Shown here one piece after another: positions 5,835 to 8,917 of a stretch of DNA of 8,917 bases. Location of the stretch: positions 1 through 8,917 of the forward strand of contig JADDPM010000094.1 in assembly GCA_016781885.1 (NCBI GenBank), written 5' to 3'. Source of the stretch: Rubrobacter sp. (lineage in GTDB: Bacteria; Actinomycetota; Rubrobacteria; Rubrobacterales; Rubrobacteraceae). A model generated the notes under the pieces. That model ran no database searches. It was given only the letters and a program-made list of their open reading frames with translations, and was not told the origin of the DNA. The stretch's first letter is position 1. Every line of letters begins with the position of its first letter. The position numbers were made by a program, and so were the translations under genes.

Positions 5835-7022
5835 CTACCGCTCCCGCAGTTCCTCCAAAAGGACGCGCAGCACGTGATAGACGGACGCCTGCACTTCCTG
5901 GATACGCGGGACATAGTCCGAGCGCACGACTATCGCATGGTCCGTGAGCCGCTCGCTCACGATCCGCCCTCCATCGTAGCCTACGATGCCTACCGTAAGG
6001 AGCCCTCGTTTGCGAGCCTCCGCGAGCGTGGACAAGATGTTCGGCGAACCGCCGCTGGTGGAGATCCCAACCGCCACATCCTCCGGACGGGCATGGGCGA
6101 TGAGCTGGCGTAAGAAGATGGACTCGACGCCTACGTCGTTGGCGATGGCGGTGACATTTGCCGGCTCAGCGGAGAGCGAGACCGCCGGGATGGGCTCGAA
6201 GCCCGACGGTGGTGTCGTGCAGTCCGCAACCAGGTCGTTGGCGTCCGTGGCAGAACCACCGTTGCCGAACGCGATGAGCTTACCTCCCCGCTCCAGCCGA
6301 TCGGCGATAGCGACGGCGACCTCGGAGATGGCGCCTACCTCCGTCTCAGCTACGGCGGCTCGCATGCCGTTCACCTCTTCCATCTTCTGAAGCATCGAGC
6401 CCTGCACCTCGTCAACGACCCCTTCAAGTAGTTGCTCTCCTTTACCCAGGAAGGGGTAGAGGAAGGAAGAGGCTCCCACCTCATGCCCCTGTTCGCGGTG
6501 CTCGAAGTACACATGGACCGTCTCCCAGAGCAGGTGGTAGAGAACCTCGAAGACCTCCTGGATCACGAAGGGGTCCCCGTCCGGCGGCGCGAAGGAGTAC
6601 TCACCGGCCTCCCCCGTCAGGGCAAACGTCAGCGCTCCCCGCTCCCGCGCCACCCGCAGCGTTCGCTCCACTGCCGGGTCCGCCTCTGGGAAAGCAAAGC
6701 CCATCACCATGTCCTCCGGCCGCACCACGACCGGCAGGCGGGTCTCGAAGTCCGGGCCAAGGTCCAGCGCCGGCAGGGCCCGCTTGCCGACGATCACCGG
6801 GTGCACGAACTCGACGGAGACGTGCTGGGCGTCAGTAGCAGCCGAACCGTTGCCGAAGGTCAAAAGTCGCCCACCCGCCAGGAACTTGCGGGACATCTGG
6901 TGGCAGGCTTCGGCAAGGCGGGGAACCTCCCTCTGGAAGAAGGCTTCGAAAACCTCGTTCCGTCGGAGAATCTTCTCCCTACTCCGGGCGGCGAGAGCCT
7001 CAGTATCCAACCACATCGCCAC
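5835..7022 (-). CDS. Tandem double SIS-domain protein (GmhA/DiaA-like halves)
   Basis: A 395-residue fusion of two SIS (sugar isomerase) domains, twice the usual GmhA length of about 190. The C-terminal half (about 220-395) has a normal phosphosugar site: FGNGGSATDAND (252-263), STSGGSPNIL (321-330) and IQEVQ..VYHVL near 374-385. The N-terminal half (about 25-190) keeps FGNGSAATDAQH (56-67) and IQEV..VLYHLL, but the STSG loop is replaced by GFAFPEADP (108-116), so it is probably non-catalytic or binds something else. GmhA isomerises sedoheptulose 7-phosphate; DiaA is a structural relative without that activity. The substrate here is unknown. The GTG at 7022 directly follows the cupin stop (TAGGTG), indicating coupled translation; an ATG at 7016 is an alternative start. 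It is last in the hypD-hypE-cupin operon. I recall GmhA-annotated genes in actinobacterial hydrogenase clusters, which would suit a maturation-linked role. Confidence 0.88.
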   Translation of the reverse strand: MAMWLDTEALAARSREKILRRNEVFEAFFQREVPRLAEACHQMSRKFLAGGRLLTFGNGSAATDAQHVSVEFVHPVIVGKRALPALDLGPDFETRLPVVVRPEDMVMGFAFPEADPAVERTLRVARERGALTFALTGEAGEYSFAPPDGDPFVIQEVFEVLYHLLWETVHVYFEHREQGHEVGASSFLYPFLGKGEQLLEGVVDEVQGSMLQKMEEVNGMRAAVAETEVGAISEVAVAIADRLERGGKLIAFGNGGSATDANDLVADCTTPPSGFEPIPAVSLSAEPANVTAIANDVGVESIFLRQLIAHARPEDVAVGISTSGGSPNILSTLAEARKRGLLTVGIVGYDGGRIVSERLTDHAIVVRSDYVPRIQEVQASVYHVLRVLLEELRER

Positions 7023-7358
7023 CTACGCGGAGCGCGTTTCTATCTGCAGATCGGCTCGCGTCTGCACGACGAGGGCGTGACCTGTACAACGCACGCCATG
7101 CCTCACGTTTGGCGGGATGCGATATACGTCGCCGGCGTGCAGAACCGTCTCCTGGTCGCCGTCCGTGAAGCTGAACTCGCCCGTGAGCACCGCGCCTACG
7201 TGCTCCTGTTCGTGAACGTGCTCGTCCAACTCTAGACCGGGACCAAGCTTGAGCACGACCAGGCTGCCCATATTGCCTCGAACGATACCAGCTTCGAGGG
7301 CCTCACCGTAGCGCTGCATCTGAGGCAAATTCTCGGAACGGAAGACCTCGATGTCCAT
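7023..7358 (-). CDS. Small single-domain cupin protein
   Basis: A 111-residue beta-barrel cupin. Motif 1 is visible as H47-V-H49..E52-H53 followed by G60 (VLTGEFSF), and motif 2 as G76-D77..PP(82-83)..H87 (GDVYRIPPNVRHG). The HxH, Glu and His metal ligands are all present, so a bound metal is likely. Single cupins range from dioxygenases and isomerases to metal or small-molecule sensors, and the sequence does not say which. It starts 8 bases after hypE with a weak ribosome site, and its stop touches the start of the double-SIS gene, so it is clearly a member of the hyp operon. A role in handling metal or a maturation intermediate is possible but is only inferred from position. Confidence 0.87.
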   Translation of the reverse strand: MDIEVFRSENLPQMQRYGEALEAGIVRGNMGSLVVLKLGPGLELDEHVHEQEHVGAVLTGEFSFTDGDQETVLHAGDVYRIPPNVRHGVRCTGHALVVQTRADLQIETRSA

Positions 7359-7366
7359 TCTCGAGC

Positions 7367-8446
7367 CTAGCAGATCCTGGGTAGTGGGTCACCGACGAGC
7401 ATGTCTATCATGCGGGTGCCGCCAAACTGGGTGTGCATGAGGACCATTCGTGCCGGCTCCTCGCGCACCTCGCCGATGATCTGGGCGTCCTCGCCACCTT
7501 CGGTGTTACGCAACGCTTCGAGGGCGGCGTCTGCTGCTTCAGGAGCAACTATGGCGAGCAGCTTGCCTTCGTTGGCGACGTAGAGGGGATCTATGCCCAG
7601 GATCTCGCACGCCCCGTTCACGACCTCCCGAATCGGGAGCTTCTCCTCCCACAGCGCAACCCCGAACCCCGAGTCGCGGGCGAGCTCGTTCAGAACCGTC
7701 CCCACACCGCCACGTGTGGGATCTCGCATGAAGTGCAGCTCCGACCCTGCAACATCCTTGAGCGCCTTCACCAGCGGGGTGAGAGGACGTGTATCCGAGA
7801 GGACTTCGGCTTCGAGCTCCAGGTCGCCACGGGCGATCAGGATGGCCGTCCCATGATCGCCTAAAGTACCGGAGCATAAGATCTTGTCTCCGGGACGAAC
7901 GGATGCGGAGGATAGGTTCAATTCCGGATCCGCAACCCCCACCCCAGCGGTGACGACGTAGAGTCCGTCGCCCTTCCCGCGCTCGACCACCTTGGTGTCG
8001 CCGGTGGCGATGGAAATCCCGGCCCGCTCGGCGGCGGCGGCCATCGCCTCCACCTCGTGGGTGAGCACCTCGGTCTCCAGCCCCTCCTCGATGATGAGGG
8101 CGGCAGAGAGCCCGAGCGGTGTGGCGCCGGAGACCGCCAGGTCGTTCACCGTCCCGTTGACCGCGAGCTCTCCGATGGAACCACCGGGGAAGACCAGAGG
8201 GCGCACCACGAAGGAATCGGTTGTGAGGGCCAGCCGGGCGTCCCTGAAGGGTATCAGGGCCGCGTCTGAGAGCGGCGCGAGCGCCGGGTTGTTGAATGCC
8301 GGCAGCAAGAGGCCCTCTATTAGCTTGTGGCTAGCCTTGCCCCCGGCTCCGTGGCTCATGTCTATGCGCGGAGCGGTGAACCTCGGCGGCCGGCGGCGGC
8401 CCTGCTCTAGCGCGTCGAGGACGCGTTGTTCTCTCCCTTCACTCAC
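7367..8446 (-). CDS. hypE: Hydrogenase maturation protein HypE
   Basis: HypE takes a carbamoyl group from HypF onto its C-terminal cysteine, dehydrates it with ATP to a thiocyanate, and passes cyanide to the HypC-HypD complex for the [NiFe] active site. It acts in the cytoplasm. The 359-residue product ends exactly in PRIC, the family's hallmark acceptor Cys. It also shows SHGAGGK (31-37), TTDSFVV (75-81), GTVNDLA (98-104), GDTKVV (149-154) and RDPTRGG (241-247) of the PurM/AIRS ATP fold. The start is GTG at 8446, which overlaps the hypD stop as GTGA. Upstream in-frame codons are the antisense-like shadow of hypD and are not included. Length is normal and no key residue is missing. Confidence 0.96.
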   Translation of the reverse strand: MSEGREQRVLDALEQGRRRPPRFTAPRIDMSHGAGGKASHKLIEGLLLPAFNNPALAPLSDAALIPFRDARLALTTDSFVVRPLVFPGGSIGELAVNGTVNDLAVSGATPLGLSAALIIEEGLETEVLTHEVEAMAAAAERAGISIATGDTKVVERGKGDGLYVVTAGVGVADPELNLSSASVRPGDKILCSGTLGDHGTAILIARGDLELEAEVLSDTRPLTPLVKALKDVAGSELHFMRDPTRGGVGTVLNELARDSGFGVALWEEKLPIREVVNGACEILGIDPLYVANEGKLLAIVAPEAADAALEALRNTEGGEDAQIIGEVREEPARMVLMHTQFGGTRMIDMLVGDPLPRIC

Positions 8447-8917
8447 GGCCTGGAACCTATCTCGACCTTCTCGAACGACTTGCGTCCGAAGTTGTAGTAG
8501 GCGGCGCACGCCCCTTCGGAGGAGACCATGAGCGCGCCTAAAGGACGCTCCGGCGTGCAGGCCGTGCCGAAGACCTTGCACTCCGGGGGCTTGAGCACGC
8601 CTTTGAGTACCTCCCCGCACTGGCAGGCCTTCGGGTCAGCCACCCGCACGCCCGGCGTGGAGTAGCGTACCTCGGCGTCGAAGTCCGAGTACGCCGGGGA
8701 GAGCTTCAAAGCCGACTGGGCGATGAAGCCCAGGCCCCGCCACTCGAAGTAAGGCCGTAGCTCGAAGACTTCGGCCATTGCCTTTAAAGCTTGCAGGTTC
8801 CCCTCCCAGGGGACGGCCCGGCCGTACTGGTTCTCGACCTCGCACCGCCCCTCTTGAAGCTGGCGCATGAGCATCAGGACGGACTGCAACAGGTCCAGCG
8901 GCTCGAACCCCGCCACC
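8443..8917 (-). CDS. hypD: Hydrogenase maturation protein HypD, C-terminal part
   Basis: The last 157-158 residues of HypD; the gene continues past the right edge. HypD, with HypC, is the scaffold on which Fe receives its two CN and one CO ligands before transfer to the hydrogenase large subunit. The visible part begins AGFEPLDLL, an internal conserved block, so the GTG at 8916 is an ordinary Val codon. It contains the cysteines of the 4Fe-4S and redox sites: CQCGEVLKG, PPECKVFG, ACTPERP and the signature MVSSEGACAAYYNFG. The stop codon overlaps the hypE start by 4 bases, so the two are translationally coupled. The conserved residues are intact, as expected for a functional gene. Confidence 0.96.
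   Translation of the reverse strand, partial: VAGFEPLDLLQSVLMLMRQLQEGRCEVENQYGRAVPWEGNLQALKAMAEVFELRPYFEWRGLGFIAQSALKLSPAYSDFDAEVRYSTPGVRVADPKACQCGEVLKGVLKPPECKVFGTACTPERPLGALMVSSEGACAAYYNFGRKSFEKVEIGSRP

Noticed and set aside
6432..7235. 267-codon plus-strand frame across SIS and cupin genes
   Set aside because: It is antisense to two genes with clear motifs and has no recognisable family features.
8447..8620. Upstream extension of HypE to 8620
   Set aside because: The extra 58 residues are Arg/Gly-rich, lie wholly within hypD in another frame, and the GTGA overlap at 8443-8446 gives a standard hypE start and length.
1..8917. CRISPR array, insertion sequence ends or tandem DNA repeats
   Set aside because: No regularly spaced direct repeats or terminal inverted repeats with a transposase were seen; the only periodicity is at protein level in the TPR region.

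Overview
The window is GC-rich bacterial DNA, most like an actinobacterium. The protein sequences, especially the AP2-type tyrosine integrase and the small six-cysteine protein beside it, remind me of Rubrobacter; this is recollection, not a search result. It divides into two parts that meet near a tRNA-Arg(UCU) gene.

Left part (about 1-5600) looks like mobile or accessory DNA. An AT-rich intergenic patch (about 206-300) holds back-to-back promoters. Leftward is a partial small Cys-rich zinc-ribbon-like protein, and rightward an Xre-type regulator whose 3' end overlaps an intact tyrosine integrase. Converging on the integrase is a 966-residue STAND/NLR-like protein with an uncharacterised helical N-terminus, an NB-ARC NTPase and eight TPRs at about 40-residue spacing. 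It lies between the intact integrase and the tRNA, where mobile-element cargo such as anti-phage genes often sits. On the other side of the tRNA are the decayed remains of a second, related integrase, so the locus has probably been targeted more than once.

Right part (about 5600-8917) looks like core metabolism. A short glutaredoxin-like gene, probably leaderless, converges with a tightly packed leftward operon: hypD (partial), hypE, a cupin and a fused double-SIS-domain protein. HypD and HypE assemble the Fe(CN)2CO centre of [NiFe] hydrogenases, so this is the tail of a hydrogenase maturation operon. The cupin and double SIS protein are its less understood passengers.

The best candidate for an undescribed system is the NLR-like protein with its integrase/Xre/zinc-ribbon module beside the tRNA. 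The double SIS protein with one degenerate site, inside a hyp operon, is the second.
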